A stretch of DNA of 29,573 nucleotides from RZYP01 sp050256135 (GCA_050256135.1 JBFWIF010000020.1:1-29573), one strand, 5' to 3'; shown: positions 16,047-24,883, counted from the first letter of the stretch. The notes: generated by a model from the sequence alone, not told the origin. Program-made: numbers and translations.

Positions 16047-17009
16047 TTACCACATAAATGTTGCCAATTTTATTAATGTGAAAATAACTAAACTAATAAT
16101 AGCCGTCAAATACATTAAATTATTGATGCTTTTTATATCATCTGCTTTTACTTTTCTTATATCATCGCCAATAGTATCTTTGTGCACAAACTTGCCAAAA
16201 TAAAAATGCCCGCCGCCCAGTTGAATATTAAGGGCCCCTGCACACACAGACTCTGTTTGTGCTGAATTAGGGCTTAAATGATTATAACGGTCCCGCATAA
16301 AAATTTTTATGGCTTCCTTATAGTCATAATTCAAAAAAAAGCTCGCCGCGATCATGAATATTCCAGATAATCGTGCCGGAATATAATTTGCAAGATCATC
16401 GAGCTTAGCAGCACAACGACCAAAATAAAGATACTTTTCATTTTTATAACCAATCATTGAATCCATTGTATTTATGCTTTTATATAGAAAAGCTAGCGGA
16501 GCACCGCCAATAAACATAAAAAACATTGGTGCGACAACACCGTCAGCAGTGTTTTCCGCAACTGTCTCTACGGCAGCCTTCGTCACTTCTTCGTCACTAA
16601 GATCTTGCGTATCCCTGCCAACGATCCATGATAACTGCTTTCTTGCTCCGTCTAAATTACCTTTAACAAGTTCACTATGTACTTTCATACTTTCGTCTTG
16701 TAAACATCTAGTTGCAAATATTTGGTAAAACATAATTGTTTCAAGCACAAATCCAAGCAATCTGCTTACTGAACTAGCCCATTTGATGATAAGAAAAGGA
16801 ACGCAGAACGATATAGTCAGCACTGTTATAACTAGAAAAAAGCCACCAATAAGCAATCCTTTTTCTTTACCGGCTAAAATTTTATATAAAAACTTTTCCA
16901 GAGATGCAATTAAATTTCCAATCAAACAAATAGGATGGGGCAACCAATGCGGGTCACCAAAAATCAGGTCAAGTATAAAACCTAAAGCAATAGCCATTAC
17001 TGTAAGCAT
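16047..17009 (-). CDS. cbiB: Adenosylcobinamide-phosphate synthase CbiB
   Basis: CbiB is an integral membrane enzyme that attaches aminopropanol phosphate to adenosylcobyric acid. The 320-residue length is standard. The N-terminal LDLIFGDPHWLPHPICLIGNLI (about residues 13-34) is the family signature. Other conserved parts are SWIVGRDTQDLSDEEVTKAAVETVAENTADGVVAP (about 127-161), the IGYKNEKYLYFGRCAAKLDDLANYIPARLSG block, and the late SPNSAQTESVCAGALNIQLGG. About five hydrophobic segments are visible, including one at the C-terminus. The AGGAG binding site is about 12 nt from the first ATG, slightly long. It directly precedes cobD, which makes its substrate. Confidence 0.95.
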   Translation of the reverse strand: MLTVMAIALGFILDLIFGDPHWLPHPICLIGNLIASLEKFLYKILAGKEKGLLIGGFFLVITVLTISFCVPFLIIKWASSVSRLLGFVLETIMFYQIFATRCLQDESMKVHSELVKGNLDGARKQLSWIVGRDTQDLSDEEVTKAAVETVAENTADGVVAPMFFMFIGGAPLAFLYKSINTMDSMIGYKNEKYLYFGRCAAKLDDLANYIPARLSGIFMIAASFFLNYDYKEAIKIFMRDRYNHLSPNSAQTESVCAGALNIQLGGGHFYFGKFVHKDTIGDDIRKVKADDIKSINNLMYLTAIISLVIFTLIKLATFMW

Positions 17010-17032
17010 AGCTTAATAACTCTCCTAAAATA

Positions 17033-18388
17033 TTAATCTTTATTATTATAACAAGCACGGATAAAGTTTTCAGCAAAGTTTATATTACCGTAAAAATGCA
17101 TGTGGGGATAGCCGGCACAAAGATTATCATCAGCATTGATGCATTCCCATCTTGCGGCTGACGTCGACTTTGTGGCTAAAAAACCTTCACCGTTGGCAGT
17201 ACTATCAGAGTAATGGAACTCATGAGCATTTATTTTTTCGCCCTTTTTTGCGAGCACATTATCAGTTTGCGCTTCCAGTGTTATATAACCAAAACGTTTT
17301 AACTTCCTAGTCATTTGAACTTCGCCTTTAATAGCGCCAACCCATTGCCATACTTGATTTTCATCATCGATATATTGATCCAAAAGATACATGAAACCAC
17401 CGCATTCAGCTAAACAAGGTTTTTTATCCTGAATGTACTTTTTAATGCTTACAAGCATATTTTTGTTTTCTGATAATTCCTTAGCATATAATTCGGGATA
17501 ACCGCCACCTAAAATTAAGCCATCGCAATTAGGCACCTTCAAATCCTTCAAAGGGCTAAAAGGAACTATTTCTGCACCCATTTCGCATAATAAATCCAGT
17601 GAATCCTGATAGTAAAAGCAAAATGCCTTGTCCTGCGCAACCGCAATTTTAACATTACCAATATAAGGTATTGCAGGCGCGGTTATTTCTAATGGTGCAG
17701 CCTTCCTGGCAATTTCAATAAGTGCATCAATATTTATTGTTTCCAATGCCTGCTTCGCCAAGCGTTCAACTATTGTCTGCAAATCATTAATTTCCTCAGC
17801 GGTTATTAGCCCAAGATGTCTGCTTTCAAAACCGCAGTTCTCCATTTTAGGCATATAACCCAATAATGGCACGCCAGTTTCTTCTTCTATAGCATCTTTG
17901 TAATAGGCGAATGTCATAGGCGTTATATTATTCAAGATAACGCCTTGTATATTGCTGTCAGAACGAAAATTCAGAAAACCTTTAATTAAAGGAGCAAGCG
18001 ACAGTGAAGCCCCTTTTGCATCTACAACCAATATTACCGGAGTTTCTGTTTCCTTTGCCAAAGAATAAGCACTGCAGTCACCTTTAGTGCCTACACCGTC
18101 ATAATACCCCATTACACCTTCCAAGACAGACACTTTAGCATCTTTGCTATTTTTAGCCAAAAGGTAGCGACAAGTATCTTTCCCTAGCATAAACAAATCC
18201 AGATTGCGAGACTTTGTTCCAACAACCCTGCTATGAAACATGGGATCAATATAATCAGGCCCAGCCTTAAAAGCTGCCGGTTGATATTTTAGATTTATCA
18301 GAGCCTTTAGGATGCCACAGGTCACTGTTGTTTTTCCGGAGCCACTATTGGGCGCTGCAATCATAAATCTCGGCACTCGAATTTCCAT
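17033..18388 (-). CDS. cbiA: Cobyrinate a,c-diamide synthase CbiA
   Basis: CbiA amidates the a and c carboxylates of cobyrinic acid using glutamine and ATP. The 451-residue enzyme has an N-terminal P-loop MIAAPNSGSGKTTVTCGIL (about residues 9-27) and FKAGPDYIDPMFHS, which identify the family. VLEGVMGYYDGVG follows at about residue 88. The C-terminal glutamine amidotransferase domain has LILGGGYPELYA, the nucleophile Cys in CLAECGGFMYL and a His in GYPHMHFYGN. Its ATG is one base after the cbiET stop, with AAGGAAG just upstream, so the two are probably coupled. In the anaerobic route cobalt is already inserted, so no CobNST-type chelatase is expected after this step. Confidence 0.96.
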   Translation of the reverse strand: MEIRVPRFMIAAPNSGSGKTTVTCGILKALINLKYQPAAFKAGPDYIDPMFHSRVVGTKSRNLDLFMLGKDTCRYLLAKNSKDAKVSVLEGVMGYYDGVGTKGDCSAYSLAKETETPVILVVDAKGASLSLAPLIKGFLNFRSDSNIQGVILNNITPMTFAYYKDAIEEETGVPLLGYMPKMENCGFESRHLGLITAEEINDLQTIVERLAKQALETINIDALIEIARKAAPLEITAPAIPYIGNVKIAVAQDKAFCFYYQDSLDLLCEMGAEIVPFSPLKDLKVPNCDGLILGGGYPELYAKELSENKNMLVSIKKYIQDKKPCLAECGGFMYLLDQYIDDENQVWQWVGAIKGEVQMTRKLKRFGYITLEAQTDNVLAKKGEKINAHEFHYSDSTANGEGFLATKSTSAARWECINADDNLCAGYPHMHFYGNINFAENFIRACYNNKD

Positions 18389-18389
18389 T

Positions 18390-19604
18390 CTAAGCTTCCT
18401 TTCTTACAGCTGTAATAATATAGATAGGATTTTGAGCCTTCATCAAATTATATGAACCTAATTTCTGCGACCGGGCAGCAAAAATGTTAATAACTTCGAT
18501 CTCATACTCAGTCGTATTCTTATAATAGTCTATAACAGATGCTAATGTTTCAAGCGTTATGGCATTCATTACCACTCTAGCAAAACTATTTTTAGCATAG
18601 ATTGTGTCAAGCATGGCATGCAGATTACCGCCACTGCCACCGATAAATACACAATCTGGAGCTGGTGCCATTTTGATTGCCTCTGAAGCTTCACCTTCAA
18701 CAATTTCTAAATTATTCACGCCAATTTTAAGCATATTTTTTCTTATTAAATCAATTGCCTCTGTATTACGCTCAAAAGCCCATACTTTTCCATTTTTTGC
18801 AACCAATGCAAGTTCAACGGAAACAGAGCCTGTTCCCGCTCCAATATCATAAATTATATCTGCACAACCAGGCGAAAGTTTTGAAATAGATACCGAACGT
18901 ATTTCCTGCTTAGTCATTGGTACCTTGCTGCGAATAAACATCTCGTCCGGCAAACCGTGTACCCCATTTATAACTTTATGGGCATTGTCATTAATTATCA
19001 TCATTACCGATAACGAAGGAAATTCCATAGCAGCAATCTCTCTCGCAAAACCTTTAGTTATTTTTTCGTCGGCATAAGATAACCTTTCACCAACATAAAC
19101 AAACGCTTCGCTATAACCATGATCGCAAAGCTGCGCACAAAGTCTGGCAGGAGAATTATCTCCTCCTGTCAGCGAAAAAACTTTTGTATGTTGAGCTACG
19201 GCAGCAACCAGATTGTTATTTCGTCCGTGCATACTGATAATCTTGGCATCATCCCAAGACATGTTCAGCTTTTGAGCAAAATAAACCAAAGAACTGATAC
19301 CGCAGAAACGTTTAACTTCACAATCTGATAACTTATCAGCAATAACTTTTGCCAGACTGAAAAAGCCAACATCTCCGGATACCAATATGCCGACAATGTC
19401 TTTTTCAGCATCAAGCTTGCTGATTATTTCCAATATTTTTGCGGTACTAATTGTATCAAAGGTTTTTTTTGATTCAGTAGTATAAGCCGACAACATTCTG
19501 GAGTCGCCAATCAAAATATTACTCTTTTCTATAGCTAAAATAGCTTCTTTAGTTAGCAAATCAGGATTTCCGGGTCCAATACCAATTATATTAACTCTTA
19601 GCAA
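18390..19604 (-). CDS. cbiET: CbiET, fused cobalt-precorrin-7 C5-methyltransferase / cobalt-precorrin-6B C15-methyltransferase (decarboxylating)
   Basis: This 404-residue protein joins two methyltransferases that are separate genes in some bacteria. Residues about 1-200 are CbiE, a class III tetrapyrrole methyltransferase starting with VNIIGIGPGNPDLLT and holding VSGDVGFFSLA. Residues about 205-404 are CbiT, a class I SAM enzyme with the nucleotide-binding IIYDIGAGTGSVSVELAL and FIGGSGGNLHAML. Together they methylate C-5 and C-15 and decarboxylate the acetate at C-12. The start codon is TTG (19604), supported by a GGGAGG binding site 7 nt upstream; no better ATG is near. The start lies inside the end of cbiJ (14-nt overlap). 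The fusion parallels CobL of the aerobic pathway. Confidence 0.95.
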   Translation of the reverse strand: MLRVNIIGIGPGNPDLLTKEAILAIEKSNILIGDSRMLSAYTTESKKTFDTISTAKILEIISKLDAEKDIVGILVSGDVGFFSLAKVIADKLSDCEVKRFCGISSLVYFAQKLNMSWDDAKIISMHGRNNNLVAAVAQHTKVFSLTGGDNSPARLCAQLCDHGYSEAFVYVGERLSYADEKITKGFAREIAAMEFPSLSVMMIINDNAHKVINGVHGLPDEMFIRSKVPMTKQEIRSVSISKLSPGCADIIYDIGAGTGSVSVELALVAKNGKVWAFERNTEAIDLIRKNMLKIGVNNLEIVEGEASEAIKMAPAPDCVFIGGSGGNLHAMLDTIYAKNSFARVVMNAITLETLASVIDYYKNTTEYEIEVINIFAARSQKLGSYNLMKAQNPIYIITAVRKEA

Positions 19605-20391
19605 CTGACTGCCTCCCTTTATTGCTTTTTTTGTTTATCAATTCATCTATCTCAGCTAAAATTTCAGTAAAATCGGCGCCCTCATTTTCCGGTTCTCGTT
19701 TAATTACTATGAGTTTGGCGCCGGTATCAGTGGCTGCTCTCTTCTTCTCTTCAAACCCGCCGGCTTGTCCTGAATCTTTTGTAACTATATATTTAGCTTT
19801 TGCACGCTTGAACATAGCCGTATTTAGTTCTTCAGAGAATGGGCCTTGCATACATATGATATTTGCTGGCAAATATCCAAATTGCAAAGCCTTTGCTAAC
19901 GAGTCCTGCATAGGTAATATTCTTAAAACAACTCTTTTTTTATAATCTGTTATTTTTGTAAAAATCTCCAAATTATTACTGCCTGTTGTTAAGAATATAT
20001 TTCCATCAACATTATTCAGCAATTCAACCGCCTCATGATAAGAATCAACATTTACGCACCCTTCAGTAATGCTTTGCCGGCGCAGGAAACGCAAATAATG
20101 ACATCCTGTTGCATTACATGCCTTTTTAATTGTCTTGGTCACTATAACTGCATACGGATGTGTCGCATCAATAACACAATCAGGTTTGTTGGCTTCAATA
20201 AATGCTATCATTGAGTTCAAATCCATGCGTTCAGCAATGACTTTTAAATTATGCTGAGGTTCAATAATAGATGCGCCGTATTCAGTTGCTACCGAAGCAA
20301 TAATTTCTATGTCGCTCCCGGCTAGTGCTTTTATAAGTTTTCGTCCTTCACTAGTGCCGGCAATCAACCAAATAAGCGGTTTCTTGTCCAT
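19591..20391 (-). CDS. cbiJ: Cobalt-precorrin-6A reductase CbiJ
   Basis: CbiJ reduces one double bond of the cobalt-precorrin-6A macrocycle using NAD(P)H. The 266-residue protein begins with the family hallmark WLIAGTSEGRKL (about residues 8-19), a nucleotide-binding loop. It continues with VIDATHPYAV (about 74-83), YLRFLRR, FLTTGSNNLEIF, LRILPM and the late YIVTKDSGQAGGFEEKKRAA, all typical of CobK/CbiJ. Its ATG shares one base with the cbiH stop (TGATG), so translation is coupled. The C-terminal tail is basic, and the last codons hold the ribosome binding site of cbiET. Confidence 0.95.
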   Translation of the reverse strand: MDKKPLIWLIAGTSEGRKLIKALAGSDIEIIASVATEYGASIIEPQHNLKVIAERMDLNSMIAFIEANKPDCVIDATHPYAVIVTKTIKKACNATGCHYLRFLRRQSITEGCVNVDSYHEAVELLNNVDGNIFLTTGSNNLEIFTKITDYKKRVVLRILPMQDSLAKALQFGYLPANIICMQGPFSEELNTAMFKRAKAKYIVTKDSGQAGGFEEKKRAATDTGAKLIVIKREPENEGADFTEILAEIDELINKKSNKGRQSVAKS

Positions 20392-21122
20392 CAGATTTTA
20401 TAACCTCTTGGTGTAACCATTCTATTATTAATAACTTCCGTTTGAGAATTGCCTATTATAACTGTTGAAAACATGTCAACCTGCGCATCGCGCAATTCTG
20501 CCAATGTCATTATCTCATATGCTTCACCTTCACGTCCGATGTTTCTGACAATACCGGCCGGAACATCCGCACGTTGGTTTTTCAGCATGATGTCACATGC
20601 TTTTTGTAAATAATCATGACGTTTAAAACTAGACGGATTATACAAGCAAATTACAAAGTCAGCCTGTGAAGCCAAATCTAGACGTTTCGCTATTTTTTCC
20701 CAAGGAGTCAAAAGATCACTCAAACTAATCAAAGTAAAATCACTGATCAACGGTGCTCCTAAAACAGCAGCGCCACTGCAGGCCGCAGTAATTCCAGGAA
20801 CAACCTCCACTTCAAGTTCCGGATATTCAGCAGCTATTTGATACATGATACCAGCCATACCATAGACACCTGCATCGCCGCTGGAAACCATCGCAACAAT
20901 TTTGCCTTTAAGCGCTTCCTCGATTGCCAGTTTGCAACGCTCAACTTCTTTTCTCATGCCTGTGCTAAGAAATTCTTTGTCTTTGTAATCTTCCTTAATT
21001 AAATCGATATATACATTATATCCTGCAATAACATCACATGCAGCTAATGTTTCCCTTGCTCTTGTTGTCATTTGTTCCACGCCGCCAGGTCCCAACCCGA
21101 CAACATATACTTTTTTAGTCAT
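20391..21122 (-). CDS. cbiH: Cobalt-factor III / precorrin-3B C17-methyltransferase CbiH
   Basis: CbiH methylates C-17 and drives ring contraction in the anaerobic route. The 243-residue protein is a class III SAM-dependent tetrapyrrole methyltransferase: KVYVVGLGPGGVEQMT (about residues 4-19), VIAGYNVYIDLI (about 35-46), the SSGDAGVYGMAG loop (about 79-90), EVVPGITAACSGAAVLGAPL (about 106-125) and ICLYNPSSFKR (about 157-167). The GLGPGG rather than GxGPGD motif and the YNVY segment fit CbiH/CobJ. A GGGGG tract a few bases before the ATG serves as binding site; the gap to cbiG is 13 nt. CbiG, needed for the following delactonisation, lies directly upstream. Confidence 0.95.
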   Translation of the reverse strand: MTKKVYVVGLGPGGVEQMTTRARETLAACDVIAGYNVYIDLIKEDYKDKEFLSTGMRKEVERCKLAIEEALKGKIVAMVSSGDAGVYGMAGIMYQIAAEYPELEVEVVPGITAACSGAAVLGAPLISDFTLISLSDLLTPWEKIAKRLDLASQADFVICLYNPSSFKRHDYLQKACDIMLKNQRADVPAGIVRNIGREGEAYEIMTLAELRDAQVDMFSTVIIGNSQTEVINNRMVTPRGYKI

Positions 21123-21135
21123 ATTCTGCCCCCTA

Positions 21136-22179
21136 TTATTTACTAAAATTAACCTGCCAATCTACTTTTGTAACAGCCAAAGTAACACCATTTTGGCTTG
21201 TTTTTGGCAATAACAACGTACCACCGCTACTTGTTGCTACGGCTGAACGTTCACATACATTGCTTACACCAACAACCGATTTAACAAATTCTGATTCACA
21301 AAATTCTCCCTTTTGATTCTTTAGTTCATCAGCACTAAAGAATTCAATAGACAAATTGTATTTTTTTGCAAAATCTAATAGACCTTGCTCATCTTTTTTC
21401 AGATCAACTGACGCAATTCCTGCAACAGCCTTAATGTTGATTCTAAGCTTTTCAAGATTTTCCAATACCAACTTTTCTATATCTTCCATTTTTGTGTTCC
21501 GCCGACATCCTATACCCAAATAAAAAATTCTAGGTATCAAATTCAGTGTCACCGGAAAAGGTTTTAATTCATCATTACCACCTATGACAATTCCAACTCT
21601 TGCCTTTCTATTCCTAGCAATTCCTACTGGTATTTCACCGTCCACTTCATATTTGCTCATCAGACCAACTATTTCTCCATCGACCAATGCTGCCGAAACT
21701 TCTTTCGCCGCAAACATGCTGACAATGTGCACGTTATTTTTTGTTGCCCATTCGTCAACAGCAAACAAACCATTAATGTCTGTTGCTGTTGTTATAATCG
21801 CCTGAGCTTCTATTTCTTGAGCAATGCGGCGTGCAATGTTATTGGCGCCGCCAATATGTCCAGAAAGCAAGGGTATAACGAATCTCCCTCGTTCATCGAT
21901 GGAAATCACAGCAGGATCCACAGTTTTATTTTTGACAAAAGGTGCTATGGCTCTGACCGCAATACCGCACGCACCGACATAAACTACAACCTGATTATCT
22001 TGAAAAGCCAGACGTGCATCTTCTTTGCAACCAGAACCTTTTTTTAACGAACTGTCAACCTCAACATATTTTTCAGATGTATAAACATCTGTTTCATAAC
22101 ATAAATTTTGCAGACATTTTCTTATCCGCAGACTCAATTTTGCGCCATTTCTGGTATAAGAAAATATGACGGCATTCAT
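21136..22179 (-). CDS. cbiG: Cobalt-precorrin-5A hydrolase CbiG
   Basis: CbiG opens the delta-lactone of cobalt-precorrin-5A and releases acetaldehyde; it is a marker of the anaerobic (early cobalt) pathway. The 347-residue protein has the N-terminal domain AVIFSYTRNGAKLSLRI, the central signature VVYVGACGIAVRAIAPFVKNK followed by DPAVISIDERGRFVIPLLSGHIGGANNIA (about residues 90-119), and a C-terminal domain opening with YLGIGCRRNT (about 224-233) and ending with a VCERSAVATSSGGTLLLPK stretch. All three parts of a standard CbiG are present. The start overlaps the cbiF stop as ATGA. Confidence 0.95.
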   Translation of the reverse strand: MNAVIFSYTRNGAKLSLRIRKCLQNLCYETDVYTSEKYVEVDSSLKKGSGCKEDARLAFQDNQVVVYVGACGIAVRAIAPFVKNKTVDPAVISIDERGRFVIPLLSGHIGGANNIARRIAQEIEAQAIITTATDINGLFAVDEWATKNNVHIVSMFAAKEVSAALVDGEIVGLMSKYEVDGEIPVGIARNRKARVGIVIGGNDELKPFPVTLNLIPRIFYLGIGCRRNTKMEDIEKLVLENLEKLRINIKAVAGIASVDLKKDEQGLLDFAKKYNLSIEFFSADELKNQKGEFCESEFVKSVVGVSNVCERSAVATSSGGTLLLPKTSQNGVTLAVTKVDWQVNFSK

Positions 22180-22949
22180 TTTTCAGCCTCTTTAACTACA
22201 GAATCCTGACGAAAGCCATGCGTAAAACCAGGGTTATACAAATCAGAGCGATTATATTCGTTGCCCAGGAATCCGCCCACTGTTATCAATGCCAAATTAC
22301 TTATATTGTTAGCTGCAGCAGCTTCGGCTAAATTTCCGACAGTACAACGAACCACCTTTTCGTCAGGCCAGGAAGCTTTATATACTATTGCCGCCGGTGT
22401 ATCAGCCTTATATCCGCCTGCAATCAACTCTTTAGAAAGCTTATCAGTCATACCAGAACTGAGGAAAATAACCATGGTAGCACCGTGCGCAGCATAATCA
22501 GCAATTTTTTGTCTTTCTGGAACAGGCGTACGGCCTTCCATTCTGGTAATAATTACTGACTGGCTTACGTCAGGCAAAGTATACTCAGCCTTCAACGCAG
22601 CAGCCGCAGCGCAAAAAGAACTTACTCCAGGAACAACTTCAAAATCAAGGCCGTGCTCTTTCAGCAGATCCATTTGCTCCCTATGTGCCCCATACACACT
22701 TGGATCACCGGTATGCAGTCTGACAACCAGCTTACCAGCTTTTGCCGCTGGTACCATCGCATCAATTACTTCCTCCAACGTCATTGAAGCACTATCCATT
22801 ATTACGCACTCCGGTTTTGCATATTTTAACAAACCTGGATTTACCAGAGAACCCGCATAAATAATTAAATCTGCTTTTTCCAATAAATCTTTGCCTTTAA
22901 CCGTAATAAGATCTATAGCCCCTGAACCTGCACCAACAAAATAAATCAT
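22176..22949 (-). CDS. cbiF: Cobalt-precorrin-4 C11-methyltransferase CbiF
   Basis: CbiF adds the C-11 methyl group after ring contraction. The 257-residue protein is a class III SAM-dependent tetrapyrrole methyltransferase. Family-specific segments are LIIYAGSLVNPGLL (about residues 28-41), VRLHTGDPSVYGAHREQMD (about 76-94), EVVPGVSSFCAAAAALKAEYTLP (about 103-125) and VIITRMEGRTPVPE (about 132-145). The N-terminal loop reads GAGSGAIDLIT where most relatives have GxGPGDPxLIT; this loop contacts SAM in the family, but I believe similar variants occur in related anaerobes. The ATG overlaps the cbiL stop (ATGA), and the 3' end overlaps cbiG the same way. Confidence 0.95.
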   Translation of the reverse strand: MIYFVGAGSGAIDLITVKGKDLLEKADLIIYAGSLVNPGLLKYAKPECVIMDSASMTLEEVIDAMVPAAKAGKLVVRLHTGDPSVYGAHREQMDLLKEHGLDFEVVPGVSSFCAAAAALKAEYTLPDVSQSVIITRMEGRTPVPERQKIADYAAHGATMVIFLSSGMTDKLSKELIAGGYKADTPAAIVYKASWPDEKVVRCTVGNLAEAAAANNISNLALITVGGFLGNEYNRSDLYNPGFTHGFRQDSVVKEAEK

Positions 22950-23650
22950 GCTTTATCGAACTCCTTTTCTTTAACTAATATTATAGAAAAATAGCTGCTT
23001 TTTTCATCAATTTCTCTCAAATTACGATAAACTTTTTCTCCTGGCAAACCGCAGCGTTCAACCATTGCGGCATTTTTTATTAACCCACGTCTTTCAAGTT
23101 CATCGCGGACATTTTTAATTTCACTAGCTGATTTCATTAATACCTTGTTGCCTGGGGCATCCAAAAATTGCATAGAATCTTTATAGCTGCCAGGCAAAAT
23201 AATAACCGGTTCTGAGCGTTCACAAAGAGAAACGTTAAGCTTAGCCGCCACAGCGCAAAATGAAGTAACGCCGGCAACTAATTCAGAATCATAGCCAGCA
23301 GCCAGCACAAGCTTATGGACATAAATACAAGTAGCGTAAACAGTCGGACACCCTAAAGTAATAAAGACAACATTTTTACCTGCATCCAAAAGTTTAATTA
23401 TTTCATCCGCGCCATCCTGATGCGCTTTATCCATTGCAGCTTTGTCTTTTGTCATCGGCATATAAATATATAGCTGCTCTTTTGCATCAATATCCACAAC
23501 CTGCTTAATTATATCTTTTGCAGTCATTGTATCAGTATCGCCTTTCGGCATCGCTATTACATCACATTCCCTTAATAGGCGCACCGCTTTCAAAGTCAAA
23601 AGTTCAGGGTCTCCAGGACCAATTCCTACACAATAAAGTTTACCTCGCAT
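22946..23650 (-). CDS. cbiL: Cobalt-factor II C20-methyltransferase CbiL
   Basis: CbiL methylates C-20 of cobalt-factor II, giving cobalt-factor III, the first corrin-committed methylation after cobalt insertion. The 234-residue protein starts with LYCVGIGPGDPELLTLKAVRLL (about residues 5-26), the class III tetrapyrrole methyltransferase signature. It continues with DVIAMPKGDTDTMTAKDI, FITLGCPTVYATCIYVHKLV (about 96-115) and LVAGVTSFCAVAAKLN (about 120-135), which identify the C20 enzyme. A GGGGAG binding site precedes the ATG; the gap to cbiD is 15 nt. Its substrate, cobalt-factor II, requires a chelatase (CbiK or CbiX) that is not encoded in this window. Confidence 0.95.
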   Translation of the reverse strand: MRGKLYCVGIGPGDPELLTLKAVRLLRECDVIAMPKGDTDTMTAKDIIKQVVDIDAKEQLYIYMPMTKDKAAMDKAHQDGADEIIKLLDAGKNVVFITLGCPTVYATCIYVHKLVLAAGYDSELVAGVTSFCAVAAKLNVSLCERSEPVIILPGSYKDSMQFLDAPGNKVLMKSASEIKNVRDELERRGLIKNAAMVERCGLPGEKVYRNLREIDEKSSYFSIILVKEKEFDKA

Positions 23651-23665
23651 TAAACCGCACTCCCC

Positions 23666-24793
23666 TTATCTCTTATGTAACTTAATCAATTCTTCCGCAT
23701 GACTGGTTTTACCTAATACTCCATGAACATTTGAAAACATTAAAGCAGCTGTCTTGATCTTACCATGTACTCTTTGTTGCATATAAAAATCAATCCGTGC
23801 ATTAATTTTTTGAAGAACGGCCTCAGACAGACCTTCTTTCTTTAGAATTTTAACTGCCTCATCGGTAGTTAAAGAATTAGCTATCTTTATTCCTATATCT
23901 TTTGAAGCCCCTTCAAACATTGCGCATAAAGCCAATATCTCTGTTCGGCAGTCTGCATATTTTGAGTGAGTATTCATAACTCCCTGCGCCAGTTTAATCA
24001 ACTTGCCAGAATGCCCAATAATCAGAAGGCTTTTAAAGCCCTTAAAAACAGCATAATCGAGTAGTTCGCCTACAAAATTACTGCAAGTAACAGCGTCTGT
24101 AATAGACAGACCCAAAATATCTTTGGCGAAATCCTGTCCATAATTTCCAAAAAAAACCAAAAGATCTTCATTACCTTTACTCTTTTGGACATCTATCTCT
24201 ACGCACATTGTTTCTATAAGAGCTCTTTCACTCATAGGTTCCACTATCCCGCTAGTACCTAGTATAGATAAGCCACCAACGATACCGAGTCTCGGATTAA
24301 AAGTTTTCTTGGCAATTTCAACGCCTTCAGGCACGGATATAGTTATTTTTAAACCCATTTCATAAGAATTAAGTTTGGCAACACTTGTCACAGCTTCCAA
24401 AATCATTCTTCTAGGCACAGGATTAATTGCTGGTGAACCCACAGAACATGCCAAACCTGGCATAGTAACCTTGCCAACGCCAATGCCGCCAAGCAGTTCC
24501 ATTTCCTTTTCTGCTTGTTTTGCAACTTCAGCATAAATAAGAATGCCATTTGTATCGTCAGGGTCGTCTCCTGCATCTTTGCGAATAGCACATGAAACAA
24601 TATTACTACCCATAGAAGTATCTTCAACTTCCAGATTTAATTTTATTCCCTTAGGTGTGTCAATCTCTATGTAATCAACTCTTTGTCCAGACAAAAGCAT
24701 TGTCGCCGCGGCTTTAGCAGCAGCAGCAGCACACGTGCCGGTAGTATAACCGTAGCGTAGCTTTTGACCTTCAAACACTCTGTATTCTTCCAC
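23666..24793 (-). CDS. cbiD: Cobalt-precorrin-5B C1-methyltransferase CbiD
   Basis: CbiD methylates C-1 of cobalt-precorrin-5B and is unrelated in sequence to the other pathway methyltransferases. The protein has 375 residues, within the family range. Diagnostic segments are YGYTTGTCAAAAAKAAA near residues 15-31, DDPDDTNGI, the GGIGVGKVTMPGL block, INPVPRRMI, and GLSILGTSGIVEPMSE. I chose the GTG at 24793, which has AAGGAG at proper spacing. A longer in-frame reading from the ATG at 24883 runs back through the riboswitch-linked terminator hairpin, so it cannot be the normal start. As first gene after the cobalamin riboswitch it heads the operon. The stop is 15 nt before cbiL. Confidence 0.95.
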   Translation of the reverse strand: MEEYRVFEGQKLRYGYTTGTCAAAAAKAAATMLLSGQRVDYIEIDTPKGIKLNLEVEDTSMGSNIVSCAIRKDAGDDPDDTNGILIYAEVAKQAEKEMELLGGIGVGKVTMPGLACSVGSPAINPVPRRMILEAVTSVAKLNSYEMGLKITISVPEGVEIAKKTFNPRLGIVGGLSILGTSGIVEPMSERALIETMCVEIDVQKSKGNEDLLVFFGNYGQDFAKDILGLSITDAVTCSNFVGELLDYAVFKGFKSLLIIGHSGKLIKLAQGVMNTHSKYADCRTEILALCAMFEGASKDIGIKIANSLTTDEAVKILKKEGLSEAVLQKINARIDFYMQQRVHGKIKTAALMFSNVHGVLGKTSHAEELIKLHKR

Positions 24794-24833
24794 CTTTTTC
24801 TCCTTACAAATCTGACATAATGACTGCGATAAA

Positions 24834-24868
24834 ACAAAAAAAGAAACCTCTGCAGAATCGCAGAGGTT
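24834..24868 (-). terminator. Regulated intrinsic terminator in the cob operon leader
   Basis: On the minus strand AACCTCTGC-GATTCT-GCAGAGGTT forms a perfect 9-bp stem with a 6-nt loop, followed by TCTTTTTTTGTTTT. It lies 15 nt after the riboswitch P1 stem and 41 nt before the cbiD GTG. This is the expected expression platform: ligand binding should favour this terminator. I did not identify a convincing competing antiterminator helix by eye. Confidence 0.92.
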
Positions 24869-24883
24869 CGATAAACTGACCAA

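Noticed and set aside
24794..24883. N-terminal extension of cbiD from an ATG at 24883
   Set aside because: It would be translated from the regulated terminator hairpin and the riboswitch P1 edge and has no similarity to CbiD. The GTG at 24793 has a proper AAGGAG site.
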